Assembly: GCF_037042905.1 (NCBI RefSeq) | Contig: NC_087246.1 | Span: forward strand, 35,210,001-35,274,000 | Direction of reading: 5' to 3' | DNA from: Lytechinus pictus | Lineage: Eukaryota; Echinodermata; Echinoidea; Temnopleuroida; Toxopneustidae | Length of the DNA: 64,000 nt | In this document: positions 1-12,780 of the stretch, one piece after another | Layout of the letters: the number at the start of each line of letters is the position of its first letter | How positions within the stretch are numbered: position 1 is the stretch's first letter | Translations under genes and position numbers: made by a program | The notes under the pieces: model-generated | Seen by the model: only the letters and a program-made list of their open reading frames with translations | Told to the model about the DNA's origin: nothing | The model's database searches: none

Positions 1-120
1 TAGGGAAATTGTTATAGAGGATGTGGATAGCAATTCTAAAATGATGCAAGCGCGAAGCTCGAGCTGATATTTTTATCATCCTTTTGACCTAGGACCGGGA
101 CATTCTAGGCCTAAGAACAT
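1..120 (+). repeat. Fragment of hAT-like internal repeat
   Basis: The sequence GCAAGCGCGAAGCTCGAGCTG, then 'gaccgggacattctaggcc', matches the recurring module found at 31-32 kb, 36.5-37 kb and 52.5-53.3 kb. Confidence 0.5.
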
Positions 121-1260
121 CATAAGCGCAATATGAAACTTGTCCGCCTATGCATCCGATTAGTTTGTTTGATTTGTTCTCTTCTCATTTTATTCAACCT
201 ATTCTGCTGTAGTTGTGGGGAGGTATTTTATGCTATTTATATACATGTTTTGCTTTTGACTAAAATCGATTATTATGTATAACATACATATATACATATT
301 TTTTTATTCAAGTTAGCCAGGACATGTTTTAGTAATATACTTCATCTCGATCTCGTCAGAAAATGGAATCTAGTAAATTACTGACAGAAAGAAGATGATA
401 TCATATCGCATCAATAAAATCGGTCCTACTGAGTAAAAATGGTAACTGGTTATTAGGTCTGAGAGGGACACAAAGACGACTTAATAATAATAATAATATT
501 CCGCATTCATATAGCCCTTAATACATCGAATTTTGAATTATCTTTTTTTTGTCACATCATGGGCACTGACGAAGAGTGTGACTTTGCCTTTCATTTTTTA
601 GAGCTATGCTCCTTTTAAAATCTACGATTTTATTGCCACGGCATTTACTAAACCTTTTGTGATTACTTTATATATATATATATATATTTACTTACAGACA
701 TATAGTTTTTTTCTCAATTGATATACAGAGGCGATTATCATGTAGAGTTATACGAGACCAGACCCCCCCTTCTCTCTCTCTCTCTCTCTCTCTAATCTTC
801 TTACCTCTTCTTTACCATGTTTATCTTTTTCGCTTTTTTTCAGGATATACTTGAAAATCATAGAGGGTGGTCGCATCCTGCCCTCACAATGAGCCCCTGG
901 AACCAATCGTGATAATGATTCATTAATACCACGATTTATGAAATCAAATGTCCTTTTAATTAATCCCTCCCCCATCAAGCTCGACCTCACATCAATAATA
1001 ACATTCAAACAGTCCAGGGCTTTGGATTGATATTATTTGATATTCTGGTAATTTTGTTTATTATGAAATGGCTTGAATAGGGGAGCACGACATTACATGG
1101 CTGCAGTCTCACAAGGAAAAGGCAGTAATAGGATACATTTCAGTAAAAGCAATTTATAAAAAAAATATATTGGGAGCATTTATGAAGCAAATACCAACTG
1201 ATTTTCATTGACTGTAGTTTTAAGCTACATGCATATATAAGCATATATGATTAAGTCGAC
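121..1260. other. Intergenic, no gene recognised
   Basis: This AT-rich tract contains a (TA)n run near 668-687, a (TC)n run near 773-794 and one copy of a dispersed repeat at 545-690 that recurs at 48.69-49.16 kb. I saw no coding signal. Confidence 0.5.
545..690 (+). repeat. Dispersed repeat ending in (TA)n
   Basis: The segment 'GAGCTATGCTCC' with following text about a CCACGGCATTTACTAAA block recurs at about 48690-48740 and 49070-49160, each time next to 'CACATCATGGGCACTGACGA' and, in two copies, a (TA)n tail. Family unknown. Confidence 0.55.
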
Positions 1261-1261
1261 A

Positions 1262-1458
1262 ATATTTTTCATTTCCAAGGGGGGTCCACACTTTACAAGC
1301 TTTGCTTTTAGTGGACCCCCCTCATTTCCATTTATGCTCAATTTTATACTGTTTTTTTACGAAGTAAGAATGTTCATCTTTATAATTGTATCTGATTTAT
1401 ATTATTTTGTATTTATGTTTTGAATGGAAATGAAATAAAGAATTGAATTGAATTGAAA
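1262..1458 (+). mobile_element. Probable retroposon 3' end with (GAATT)n tail
   Basis: A hairpin (GGGGGGTCCAC ... GTGGACCCCCC, 1279-1322) is followed by AT-rich DNA, an AATAAA and a short GAATT repeat (1440-1457). This layout resembles the 3' tail of a non-LTR element. No coding remnant is attached. Confidence 0.4.
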
Positions 1459-2126
1459 AAGCTACTGACAATCTTAGCATCTGATTGGTTCAGAGCAGGT
1501 TTTGTCAGTGAAAAGCACCCACTCTTTCTTTCATGAAACAGTCCCCTATTCATATATGCAATCTCTTATATCACAATGGCTGTAATGGCGATAATCAGTA
1601 AGCTTCTTGTCCCCAAGGGAAGACAATGAAACATACTGAATACTGATATAAACGAGTATATCTTTTAATGATATTATGGTAAATATCATAATTCATTACA
1701 CGACTTCTAATATTGTCATGATTGTGTCACAAAATAACTTTTACCGTCTTTTAATTATCATAGAAATAAATGACAGGTGTTTTAGCCAATACATTAATTT
1801 AACACGTGTTGATTTATGACCGTGAAATCAAAGTTTTAAATCTTTGAATTGTCTGGATGACTGCACGTTAGATATGATAGATCATTACTTTCGGCTGAGA
1901 TATATTACGACAGGAAAATGATGCTTTATAAATAATAAAAGTTATCGTTCTGTAAACATTTTTTGTTGCAAGTTCACTAACTAACAGATGCTCAGTGATT
2001 TTTTTTATCCTAATGAAATTTAAAAAAAATTTCCTACAACGTAAAATACGGTGATACAATTTATCATAAAATGCCAACCCTGCATGTGCAATTGCATAAG
2101 AATTTACTGGAGGTAAAATAAAAACT

Positions 2127-2877
2127 GGTGGGTGTTTCATAAAGCTGTTCGAAAGTCAGAGCGACTGTAAGAACGACTGGTGAACATTTTTGAACATATC
2201 ATTTACCACAAGAAAGGATCACCAGTCGCTCTTAAACTTACGAACTGCAGCTTAAAGGACAAGTCCACCCCCCAAAAAATTTTGATTTGAATAAATAGAG
2301 AAAAATCAAACTAGCATAACACTGAAAATTTTATCAAAATCGGATGTAAAATAAGAAAGTTATGGCATTTTAAAGTTTCGCTTATTTTTCACAAAACAGT
2401 GATATGCACAACTCAGTGACATGCAAATGAGTCAGTCGATGATGTCTATCACTCACTATTTCTTTTGTTTTCTATTGTTTGAATTATACAATATTTCATT
2501 TTTTACAGATTTGACCATAGGGACCGACTTGACTGAACCATATAGTATTAAACAATGCTAATTCCAGATGTATAGGGAGGAATTAATCAATTTTTCACTT
2601 GACAATGAAGAGAAAATGAGAATATTTCATATTTCATATAATAAAATACAAAAGAAATGGTGAGTGGATGACGTCATCAGTCTCCTCATTTGCATACTGA
2701 CCAGGATGTGCATATAACTGTTTTGTGAAATTAAGTGAAATTTTGAAATGTCATAACTTTCTTATTTTACATCCGATTTTGATGAAATTTTCAGTGTTAC
2801 GCTTGTTGGATTTTTCTCTTTTTATTCAAATAATTTTTTTTGTTGGGGTGGACTTGTCCTTTAATGAAACGGCCCCA
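2127..2877. mobile_element. Palindromic MITE (family A) interrupted by a TTAA element
   Basis: The left end reads GTTTCATAAAGCTGTTCG with a matching inverted arm (GATCACCAGTCGCTCTTAA...). The right end is split: 'GCAGC' before 2252 and 'TGAAACGGCCCC' after 2864 are the two halves of one terminus. Family A also occurs at 8453-8633 and 16112-17553. Confidence 0.75.
2256..2860. mobile_element. Kolobok/T2-like palindromic MITE, copy 1
   Basis: The element has AGGACAAGTCCACCCC termini, long inverted arms and an exact TTAA duplication (2252-2255, 2861-2864). It carries TGACGTCA at 2669 and inverted ATGCAAAT octamers at 2421 and 2688. TTAA plus AGG termini resembles the Kolobok/T2 superfamily (TTAAAGGRR). 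Confidence 0.8.
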
Positions 2878-3412
2878 GATGTCATTATACATGTATTATA
2901 CTTGCAAATCTCATGCAGCTTAGTGGTAATAATCACGAAATTAATTTGAATAGAGTCGAACCACCGAACATTTATATATATTTTAAATAGACTGAACAAT
3001 AGGCACAATGGCAATTACTACTAATATCAACTAAAATAGTATAATGGTCCTCTCGAATTTTACCCATAATATTTTCATATTTTACGTACACATCTAAAAA
3101 AAAAACAAATGAGCCTCGTTTCATATAAAAATATTCCATTCACTGATGGATATAACAATAATGATATTCTAAATTTTAATTCATAATCCTTATTTTAATA
3201 TTTACTTTAACACAATGCTACATTATACAATGTTACTTGAACATGCAACATGCCATTTTTTCAATAGATTTACTTTGTAGTTGAATCCGTCCCCGTTGCA
3301 ATAGCGAAAACTCGCTATACCGTCTCCTAGTTTGCACACGACTTTCAGCCTTTGTCATAATAAGTTACAATACACTGTCAATTTTCTGTAAATATAGGAC
3401 TATTACATTTAA

Positions 3413-4018
3413 AGGTTAAGTCAACCCCAGAAAATGTTGATTTGAATAAATATAGAAAAATCAAACAAGCACAACATTGAAAATTTTATCAAAATCGGAT
3501 GTAAAATATGACATTTTAAAGATTCGCTTATTTTTCACAAACAGTTTTATATGCACAACTCAACTAGATGTGCAAATGAGAGTCCATGATGTCCCTCATC
3601 CACTATTTCTTTTGTTTTTTTATTGTTTGCATTATACAATATTGCATTTTTTTAGCGATGTGACAATAAATAAGGATCAACTTGACTGAACCATAATATT
3701 TTAAAGAATGGTAATTCTTCATGTTCAGGGAGGAACAAAGCTTTGTTTCCCAGGAAAATGAGAAAAATAAGAACATTTCATAATTCATATAATAATTTAC
3801 AAAAGAAATAGTGAGCCTCACCCAGGGTGACGTCATTAGTCACCTCATTCGCATTCCAACCATGATGTGTATAATACTGTTTTGTGAAATTAAGCGAAAC
3901 TTCAAAATATCATAACTTTATTATTTTACATCCAATTTTGATAAAATTTTCAGTGTAATGCTTGTATGATTTTTCTCTTTTTATTCGAATCAACTTTTTG
4001 TTGGGGTGGACATGTCCT
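3413..4018. mobile_element. Kolobok/T2-like palindromic MITE, copy 2
   Basis: The termini are AGGTTAAGTCAACCCC and GGGGTGGACATGTCCT, with TTAA on both sides (3409-3412, 4019-4022). It has the same internal layout as copy 1 but is more diverged; TGACGTCA is kept at 3828. Confidence 0.78.
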
Positions 4019-4022
4019 TTAA

Positions 4023-4994
4023 AGAAATATTCATTAGACCATTCTTATTTCAATTCGTATATACTATAAGTGAGAAAGAACTCTTATTAACAAAATGATA
4101 ATGATGATCATTGACTACACTATGATAAATGCTTTCCTATTCAACGCAATTTTTCTAAATAATAATTACTCCTTTCAAAACACTAATTATCAGCAACATT
4201 TTGATACTAACGAAAATTTGAGGAAGTTGCGTTTTCGAATACATTCGACAGAAAATAAAAGGAAATCGATCACAACTTTACTGACAGTATGGTTAAAGAC
4301 CCCACAATTTCAATAATCATTAATTGAATATATTAAAGGATAATGCATTTATCAAAATAAACTTCTCATCAACAAATCACATTTTATATGAAAATAAGTT
4401 ATAGGAAATATACATCGCATATAATAACATTTAACAGTACCACACTTACACAGAGTGTGATGAATATTATCTCAATGTCTGCAATGATCCAATGGAGCCC
4501 GTAAACACATCGTATCTTTCTATTACGAAATCAAGCTCTGAATGTACGATTATATCGTAGGCAAGCTACGACCCCGTCGCAAGGCAACTCGCCGTTCAGC
4601 GTGTAAATTGACTCTATTGCTGTATGATAGGCACACCTATCGATTTATGCGTGGCCTATATGGATGCTGAGAAAACCGCAGGGCAATCGCATGATCCTCG
4701 TACGATATTGCACAGCCGTTTTATACGGCCATCCTCCTAAAAGGTTTATAAAAATCAAATGTACGATGCGATGCGAACACATAGAGCGTATACCCATCTA
4801 CAACGCCATTATATCGTACGAAAATCGTAAAGTATGCATTCATGATTCGAATCGACAAACTTAAGTAGAGCGACCGCCTAAAGATCACCACCCTTCGAAT
4901 TGGTTAACCGAATTTCCATTCTTGTTTTATATCTTGTTCTAAAAATGATGAATATTGGCTTGTCGATCTAAGGGAAGACCGTTTTATAGGCTTA
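4023..4994. other. Intergenic, nothing recognised
   Basis: This is AT-rich DNA with short chance frames only. No transposon termini or splice-flanked coding segment were seen. Confidence 0.5.
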
Positions 4995-5156
4995 TACCTC
5001 GGTCGCATTTGCTCTGCGGCGGCCGTACGGCGAGTCGAAAACAGCCGTTTTATTCATTTTTATTCAAACCACCTTTATTTAGCTGGTACAAAAAATCTTA
5101 AAACGACTGTTTTCGACTCGCCGTATGGCCGCCGTAGAGTAAATGTGACCGAGGTA
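4995..5156. mobile_element. PIF/Harbinger-like MITE
   Basis: The inverted termini TACCTCGGTCGCATTTGCTCT-type and matching GAGTAAATGTGACCGAGGTA enclose 162 bp. TTA direct repeats flank it (4992-4994, 5157-5159), fitting the TWA target of PIF/Harbinger elements. Arms of about 70 bp are GC-rich (CGGCGGCCGTACGGCGAGTC). Confidence 0.65.
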
Positions 5157-8100
5157 TTAAGGTCCGACATTCATATTTTTTATTGTTCCTGAGCAGATTA
5201 GGAAATGAAATTGCCATCGCACAAATATTACTGTTAAAATAATTTAGTTAAATAAACATCATTAACATAACAAATGCCGTACATTAGTTATACCAAATCG
5301 TGAAAATAATCAATTTTGAACCATAAACGATCATTTCAAGATAACACTACCGGCAATCTCGTTTCAATAGAGCAGCATTTTCAACAGGTCATTATATCTC
5401 ATCCAAATACAAATTGAAATGTTTGAATTTGCATAAAAAATTATAACCTTCTATCACATTGTAAATTGTCAGTAGAGGAACTTATAGTATTTTCTTAAGA
5501 AATTTAAGCATCGAATGAAGAAACCCTGATACATTATTGAAAGAAGAGAGAGGTTTGTACTACTCAAGAATCTATTTCTAAATTCTTGTTTTCTAATATT
5601 CCTCTTTCTACTTATGTTGAGATTATCGTGATTATGGTGAGATTTTATGCCGTTCATTAAACGTTTTGGATCAAGGCACATGGATCCGTTGTTAAACAGG
5701 AACAAAAAGTAAAAGATTTTTTCCTATCCTCATCCTTTTCATGTGAACCAATTATCACGCGATTAAAACCGTTGAAGATGAAAAAAAAAGGATTTAATTC
5801 CCCAAAATGGTTTCACATAAGCCAGTTTAGTGATAAAGATTGCAGTATTGACACAGTTATTTGATTTGGAGAGAATAGTCTGAACGGCAACGGTTAAATT
5901 ATACTTTTAAAATATGTTCAAATGACCATGCTCCAGTTAACTTGATGATCTAATGTAATGGTGCAAAATTCCAGAAAGTAAACGGATGACATCGATAAAA
6001 AACTGACACATAGGAAATATATAGACCTAGATCTGTTATGACCATGACGACGAAGATCGTAAAGCAATATCGACGGCTTTGATAACCACTCCGTCTTCTT
6101 AATGGTCGTTGGCAAGAAATAGTCAAATCGAGATCGTGCGATCGTTATACATCCGTATGGTCGACGTCGTCGACCGCTGCAACCTTCGATGTCGACCCTT
6201 GATCATCCTCCTTTGTTTCCTTCCGGGTGACTACTCCATTCTGATCAATAGACATCTTGAAGTAGATTTTACTAAAAGAAACAAAAAACAGAGGAAAGAA
6301 ACAGAGAAAGAAATCAATGATACATGTATAGACCCCGATACTGGCGTAAAGGGGGGGGGGGACTTGACCCACCCCTACACAAAGTCTCGACGACCAACCA
6401 GAAGAAGAAAACAAATGAAAGGCAAGTAAAATATGAAAAATAACATATATATATGCTGAATAATATGTCACAATCTACATGATCTTTAACAAAAGATAAA
6501 TAAATTTTGCCACACACGCCGCGTAAGGCCCATTGAAATTTCGACTCATTTACGTCACTGGAGAAATATCGAGAAATAAATCCATGATCTGCTACCGTAA
6601 TGTCTTTGTTAATGCACATTGAACCATGTATTTTAGTAATTAGCAATGTTCGGCATATACATAATAAAGATGATATAGGAGGATTATATTGAAAAAGGAA
6701 GACAAAACGAAGATTAATGACTTTTTAGTTAATAAACAATCATCCATTTATCGTCATTAGGTTAAATTTGTCCAGACACGGTGAAGGTATTGCATCGATA
6801 GACTACAAGACGATAGTAGTATATTGAAGAAATAAATAAAGCTGAATGCAAGAATTATAGAATCATACAACTGGATATACCAATGACTATGATTTAAAGA
6901 GCGTTTTAAATACAAATTCCTTGCTCGATCTATAAAGCTTTGCGCAGCATTTAAGGGGTGAGGAGAAATACACATAGCTTAAGCAAACTATATATGCTTC
7001 CAGTTCTTAAACAAAGTACTCGAAAGGTGGATTATAGAGGCCTAAAATTAACAATGTACAGTATATGGCTTCTAAGGTAGTATTGTACTGCAGAGGTAGA
7101 TACGGGGAGGGGAGGGGGTGCGGAGCTTGATTATATACAATGTATGGCTATGGGGAGTACAGTGTGCCCCTCCCCCGTCCGGATTAGTAATGAACTTTAA
7201 TGGGGGGGGGGGGGGTGGGGGTCCGAGTTCTTCCTTTTTCTGGTGCTTGCTTGCTAGTCCAATGTCTTGGGAAGAGTTGCCATTTTGGCGATACCCCCAC
7301 CTTTCTTGGCTTTTAATAAACTTGCCTGACAAAGAAGAACATAGTGAGAAATAAGGATTCACATTTTAACCCGAGTTTTTGGTACAATAGCAGCACACCG
7401 ATCAAGGGGCGCTAAACATGCTATTACGCACATTGATTTATGCATATTTACTAACGCATAAAGCTACATTATGCAGCCTAAATGGCGCAGATGAAATGTA
7501 CAACATTTCAAAACATGGAAAAGTTGCAAAAAGAACCTTTTATGGTGCAGACGTGCATATCCGGGTGCAAACAATCACAGATAAGGTGCATTTTGACCTT
7601 TTCACACTAAAGCTGCATGGATACCAATGAAGGTGATGTCAGTGTTCTAAAGGGTGCAGACTTGATCCTTTATACCTCAAAGGGAACGAGTTTCCCGTCC
7701 TCACTAGTGGTATACTGTTCTGCTTATATAAAGCACATTATTGTGAATGATTCGTATTGAAGCATGCTGTACAACGAAAGTGGTTTGCAAACGAAATCCA
7801 TTAAGGGTGGGACGCCTTCTTCAAAGCTCGGTTTAAAGTGTCTATAAGTTAAATGATGAAAGATTCTTACATACTCTAAAAGCATAATTATGTTCAAATG
7901 TACGAAAATGCTTTAAAATGATCGAAATGAAAAAAAAAAAGTTCTCGAAGTTGTCTCTGCCTTTATAACCCCTTTGCACGTTCTATATAGGAATAAATAA
8001 ATGGCGTTGAAAATAACATCATAGGGCAGAATTGTTTACTCTCAAACAATACTATAAAGCTACACTCGCCATAGTTTACTCAAATATGATATGGCGCGTG

Positions 8101-8452
8101 TAAAAAAGGAGTTGCCTTAATTCACTCTTTGTTTGCTTGTATCAGTCTCCCTTTTTCTCACAATCCTAGATTAGCCTTTACACCCATGAGCAAATAAAAT
8201 TATAAAATATTACAAAAATTCCATGTCACTCCATTTGTTTAATCAAGCGTTGTGTGTCTGTTTATGTGTGTGTCGGGGGGGGGGGGCTGCAAAAATAACC
8301 TTCCGTCGAATTGTACTTAACTTAAACGTCAGTAAAATGTATAATGGTGCATGTCAAATGAGCATTGGATATGAAGAAGTTAATTTAATGCACATTCCTA
8401 ACATTAGTTGAGTGAATGTATTAGCTTGCTTGTTGAGTAGTTTTCCTGCATG
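5157..8452. other. Intergenic, no gene recognised
   Basis: I found G-runs near 6350-6361 and 7201-7214 beside 'ACTGGCGTAAAG', which looks like an hAT-like terminus fragment. Otherwise only short chance frames in AT-rich DNA were seen. Confidence 0.45.
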
Positions 8453-8633
8453 GGGGCCGTTTCATAAAGCTGTTCGTAAGTTAAAAGCGACTTTAAGAAC
8501 GACTGGTGATCCTTTCTTGTGTTAAATGGTGTACTCCAAAATGTTCATTGGCGATGGTTTAGCGCGTATGATAGGATCACCAGTCGTTCTTAAAGTCGCT
8601 CTTAACTTACGAACAGCTTTATGAAACGGCCCC
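8453..8633. mobile_element. Palindromic MITE family A, intact copy
   Basis: The inverted arms of about 70 bp begin GGGGCCGTTTCATAAAGCTG and end AGCTTTATGAAACGGCCCC. The loop is about 40 bp. No convincing target duplication was found. Confidence 0.75.
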
Positions 8634-8689
8634 TGGTCTATTTAGCCCAAGTGATTATTCATTGTGTATATTATTGTTATTAGAATTTG

Positions 8690-8921
8690 TGTATTATTAT
8701 CAATATTATTATTATTATAACTATTATCATTATTATCATTATCATCATCATCATCATCATCATGATCATGATCATTATTATTATTATTATCATTATTATT
8801 ATTATTATTATCATTATTATTATTATTATTATTATTATCATTATTATTATTATTATAACTATTATCATTATTATCATTATCATCATCATCATCATCATCA
8901 TGATCATTATTATTATTATTA

Positions 8922-8961
<40 letters not shown>

Positions 8962-8985
8962 CTTTATTAATATCATAATTATTAT
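8690..8985. repeat. ATT/ATC trinucleotide microsatellite
   Basis: About 300 bp of TTA/TCA-type triplets contain an internal duplicated block (TCATCATCATGATCATTATT recurs near 8745 and 8885). The poly-Ile, poly-Asn and poly-Tyr frames here are artefacts of the repeat. Confidence 0.9.
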
Positions 8986-9079
8986 CATTATTATTTTCAT
9001 CATCGGTATCACTATCGTTATCATCAGCATCATCAACCAACACATTTCGTTTTTGTCGTCTTGAAATCATACAGATTTT

Positions 9080-10220
9080 TTTTTCAGTAAGGTCGGTCAA
9101 GTATTCAACTTGAAATACATCAAATAATGGAAATATGTGGAAATAATTTGCACATTGATTTCTTGTTATGTTATCATTAATTATCGGTTTCGTAGAGATA
9201 TTTTACTCTTCCACAATAATCTCGTCACACGTGCCTACAATTTTATATCAACCTGGGTGTGTTAACTACTAACATCTAGCTAAGTTTTTCAGTTTTTTTT
9301 CCTTCCCCAGTCTAAAATTCCACCGAGCGATTTACAATTGAAAATTTGTAAAGGGTGTGGTGAGAATTTAAGATTTGGTGCCATTTCTTCTTTTATTCTA
9401 TACCAATTTATGAAATTATTATACATTCAGGCTTCGACATTCTTTTGTTACTGTTTAATATTCCTCCCTCACACTAGTATAATGATTTGGAATAGCAATG
9501 ATATTCACGTTTGCAGACTTCATTGTACGGGTCCTACTGGCATGCGACGGAATACAATGTATGACGTCTTCGGATATTTACTTTCGAGCTCCGCCCAAAT
9601 TCCTTTTTTTGTCAAATAGGGGGTTTCTGCAACTTATCTAAATATGTATATGATTATGCCTTCTTGTTTGATTTTATATCAGCTGGTATCATCCTTTTCA
9701 AATATGTCAGAAGGAAATTTTAGACAACATTTGGACCATTCTATTATCTTGTTTGATAGTGTTTTTGGGGCTTTTGGTTTATGGCTTTTGACCGAAATGT
9801 TGTATTTGTTGCTTTTCTTGAATAAAGAAAATTTATATCAAGAATACAAAATATATTATCTGTCGTTTACAATCGGTTAAACTGTGTAAAATCTGTGTAA
9901 ATGTTTTAAAAAGGTCCATTGAGGAAATCAGTTTCGAAAAGAAAATGCAAACTTATGATTAAGAAAAATCCACCTACAATAGAAATATAAGAGAATATAT
10001 ATTTCTCTATAAAATTAAGCATTGTCGAGCTGTTTTAGTTGTGTGAACACTATAATTTTGTTTCCCATGCATAAGAATCATGTGAGGCAATTTTGCAATC
10101 TTTTCGACGGGGGGGGGGGGGGTGTGAAGACCCCCTTCCAACGGCTGTTGTACGGAAATCGAAATTCGTCAGAAAGGGATCGCCGCCCATAATGAGAATG
10201 ATGAGGAAAAGACAGTAGTT
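9080..10220. other. Intergenic, no gene recognised
   Basis: This is AT-rich DNA with a G-run at 10110-10122. No conserved protein motif was seen in the open frames around 9338-9880. Confidence 0.45.
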
Positions 10221-10224
10221 ACAT

Positions 10225-10470
10225 TTTATAAACTTCTGTTTCTAAGCGCTTTACATTGTAATCATTATTACCTCAATCATCTGCAGATCCTGGCATACCC
10301 ACACGCATTGTATGCACTATCTCCATTCATTGGGGAGCATTCCAACAACAATCCCAATACCCACATCTTGGTGGAGAGTGGTAAAGTGTGGATGGGATTT
10401 GAAAACGCGATCCTCTGATTACAAGACGAGAGTCACAACCGCTATCATAAACGACGCGTTGTGTCGCTTA
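10225..10470 (-). mobile_element. tRNA-derived SINE
   Basis: On the minus strand an A-box-like start (TATGATAGCGGTTGTGACTC) and a B-box-like GTTTTCAAATCCC (10394-10406) are followed by a non-tRNA body ('ACACTCTCCACCAAGATGTG' region) and an AT-rich tail. The tRNA arms do not pair fully, so this is a SINE head, not a tRNA gene. Confidence 0.6.
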
Positions 10471-11996
10471 TATGATAATAATGATGATGATGATGATGAG
10501 TATGATATTAATGTTAATGATAATAATAATATGATGATAATGAACATCTAAACATTTACAAAGGATGTTATTGCTATTGATGAAAATGGTGGTGGTGGTG
10601 GTGATGATGATGATGGTAATAATAATAAACGTTTGTAACGCACTTGACCCATAAGAGAGGTCGGACTGTATACTTAAATGTTATGTTGCTTTTAATTGCA
10701 GTACTACCAGCTTAACTTACTAAAGCCTATATGATATTGTTTCCTGGTGAAGGCATGCTAAATATTTTTAAAAAAATGTTTATATACTCTAGCAAATAAG
10801 TCATTTCATTCAGAATTTATATGTTCATTTCTTTTGGGGATAGTTAATTTTATTAGCTACGCCCATCTCAGATGCACTGAGTATTGATACCTGGCGATGC
10901 ACACACACACAACAAAATATGAATACATAAAAAATAAACACTCCACGGAGATCACCAAATTTGCAGCCACGCATAACAAACGTGACCACCGTATAATCGT
11001 TTATTATTTGCAATATAATATCATAACTGATCATAAATGACCTTGACCCGGGTATAAAAGAACGTGGCAAAACAAAATTAGGAACTCATATTGAAAACTG
11101 TCAAAAGTTGCAGTGCAAGGATGTGGGCCTCCCATCTCAATCAACAATTACTTGAACTCTGTACTTTTTTATGCAACCATGCAATTTGATGGCTTCCACT
11201 CGGATGCGTATATACAGCCATTTGATGTGCTTGATTAAGAAATATTTCAAATACGCAGTAAAAATACAAATATATATATATATATATATATTGGTAATAG
11301 CATTGTAGTCGATATGATGACACTAACGAATATTGATGGGGCTTTGGGACCCCCCCCCCAAAAAAAAAAAACTTCACGACTAAGAAAAAACATAGACATA
11401 GAAAGAAAATGAATGGAAAACATGTGAAATATTTACTATTTTTTTATAAGGTCAAAATCTATTACGGGCTTTTTTTCCTTTTATAAAGGCAAAAAAAAGG
11501 GGGGCCACCAGCGATTTCGCCCCATACACGGGCGTAGATAATATGTGGATTGGGTGGGACTCATGCCACACAAAATGTACTGAAACCAAGGGGGAAAGAA
11601 AAGGAGAAAAGGAAAGAAAAGAGAGGCAAAGAGTGAAAACTGATTTTATTTGTTGAATATTATGCCTAATTCTATCAAAAAATAAGAATTCATTTAAAAA
11701 AAGGCCAAACACTTTGCCCATGCACTCGCTTCGATCGCTCGTGGCCTTTTAGAATATACCCTCACGTATGTCATGTTCTGCGTTCTAATTTTTTTAGGCC
11801 ACTTTGAAACTATGTTGTGAGATAACTTGATTGTTGTGCAGTGGAAGAATTCCAATAATATTTCAATTGGCAGTTTACCATGAATTGTTAATTACGTTTA
11901 CCTTCCAATCATTGCCACTGACAAGAATTTGATACACGATCTATGAAAAGGTTAATTTATGAAATGACTGGATGATATACGACCTAAGTTAAATGT
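10471..11996. other. Intergenic, no gene recognised
   Basis: The tract holds short GAT/GGT triplet runs (10485-10630), a (TA)n run (11272-11291) and a possible hAT-like end near 11510-11570. No gene was recognised. Confidence 0.45.
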
Positions 11997-12096
11997 TAGT
12001 AGTAGTAGTAGGAGGAGGAGTATTAGAAGTAGTAGTATAGTAGTAGTAGTAGTAGTAGTAGTATACACTGTAGTAGTGGTAGTAGTAGTGGTACAT

Positions 12097-12129
<33 letters not shown>

Positions 12130-12131
12130 TC

Positions 12132-12181
<50 letters not shown>

Positions 12182-12187
12182 TACAGT

Positions 12188-12273
<86 letters not shown>

Positions 12274-12275
12274 CG
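11997..12275. repeat. AGT trinucleotide microsatellite
   Basis: The (AGT)n array of about 280 bp has interspersed imperfect units and two TATACA(G/C)TGTAGT spacers (12060 and 12180). The poly-Ser, poly-Val and poly-Thr frames are artefacts. It lies downstream of the PTB-gene donor at 12781, probably in an intron of that gene. Confidence 0.92.
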
Positions 12276-12780
12276 TCGTCGTAAAAATAGTAGTGGCAGA
12301 AGTAATAGAAGTAGTAATAGAAATAGGGGTAGCAGTAGTAGTCGTAGAATCAGGAGGAGAAAGGGTAGGTGCAGAAGTTATTTTAGAATTGCTAGTTGAA
12401 AAAACAGGCATATTAGTAGCTGTAGCAAGCACTTTGACATACTTATATTAGTAATTATAGTCGTAGTAGTCATTCACAGAATAAGCAGAATTGTTATAAT
12501 CAGCAGCAGATGCTGTAGCAGTAATCATGACAATAGTAATAGTAGTAGCAACCTTAGGGCAGCCTTTCAAATGTGCAGTTTTAATCATTGAATTATGTGA
12601 CAGACGTATATACAGAGTACATGTATCCTTGTAGTGTCCCTTTTCATCCTGTGTAAATGTTTTAATACCAAAAATAAATGAAGAAATCATTAAACAAAGT
12701 TCCAATGTTTGGTGTTACAATAAGAAGCGAAAGGTGTCAGTTTGAATAAGAGATTGATAAAGATGAATGAGAGTTCTTAC

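Noticed and set aside
6109-6646. Overlapping frames of 106-110 codons around 6.1-6.6 kb
   Set aside because: They overlap on both strands, have no recognisable motif, and include a G-run and an hAT-like end.
8690-8985. CRISPR-like array
   Set aside because: Regular spacing comes from triplet repeats; there are no unique spacers, and the window is clearly eukaryotic.
8642-9100. Asn/Asp-rich, Ile-rich and Tyr-rich proteins
   Set aside because: All frames are translations of an ATT/ATC microsatellite, open on both strands for trivial reasons.
11989-12451. Thr-, Ser- or Val-rich proteins
   Set aside because: They are products of the AGT microsatellite with no non-repetitive domain.
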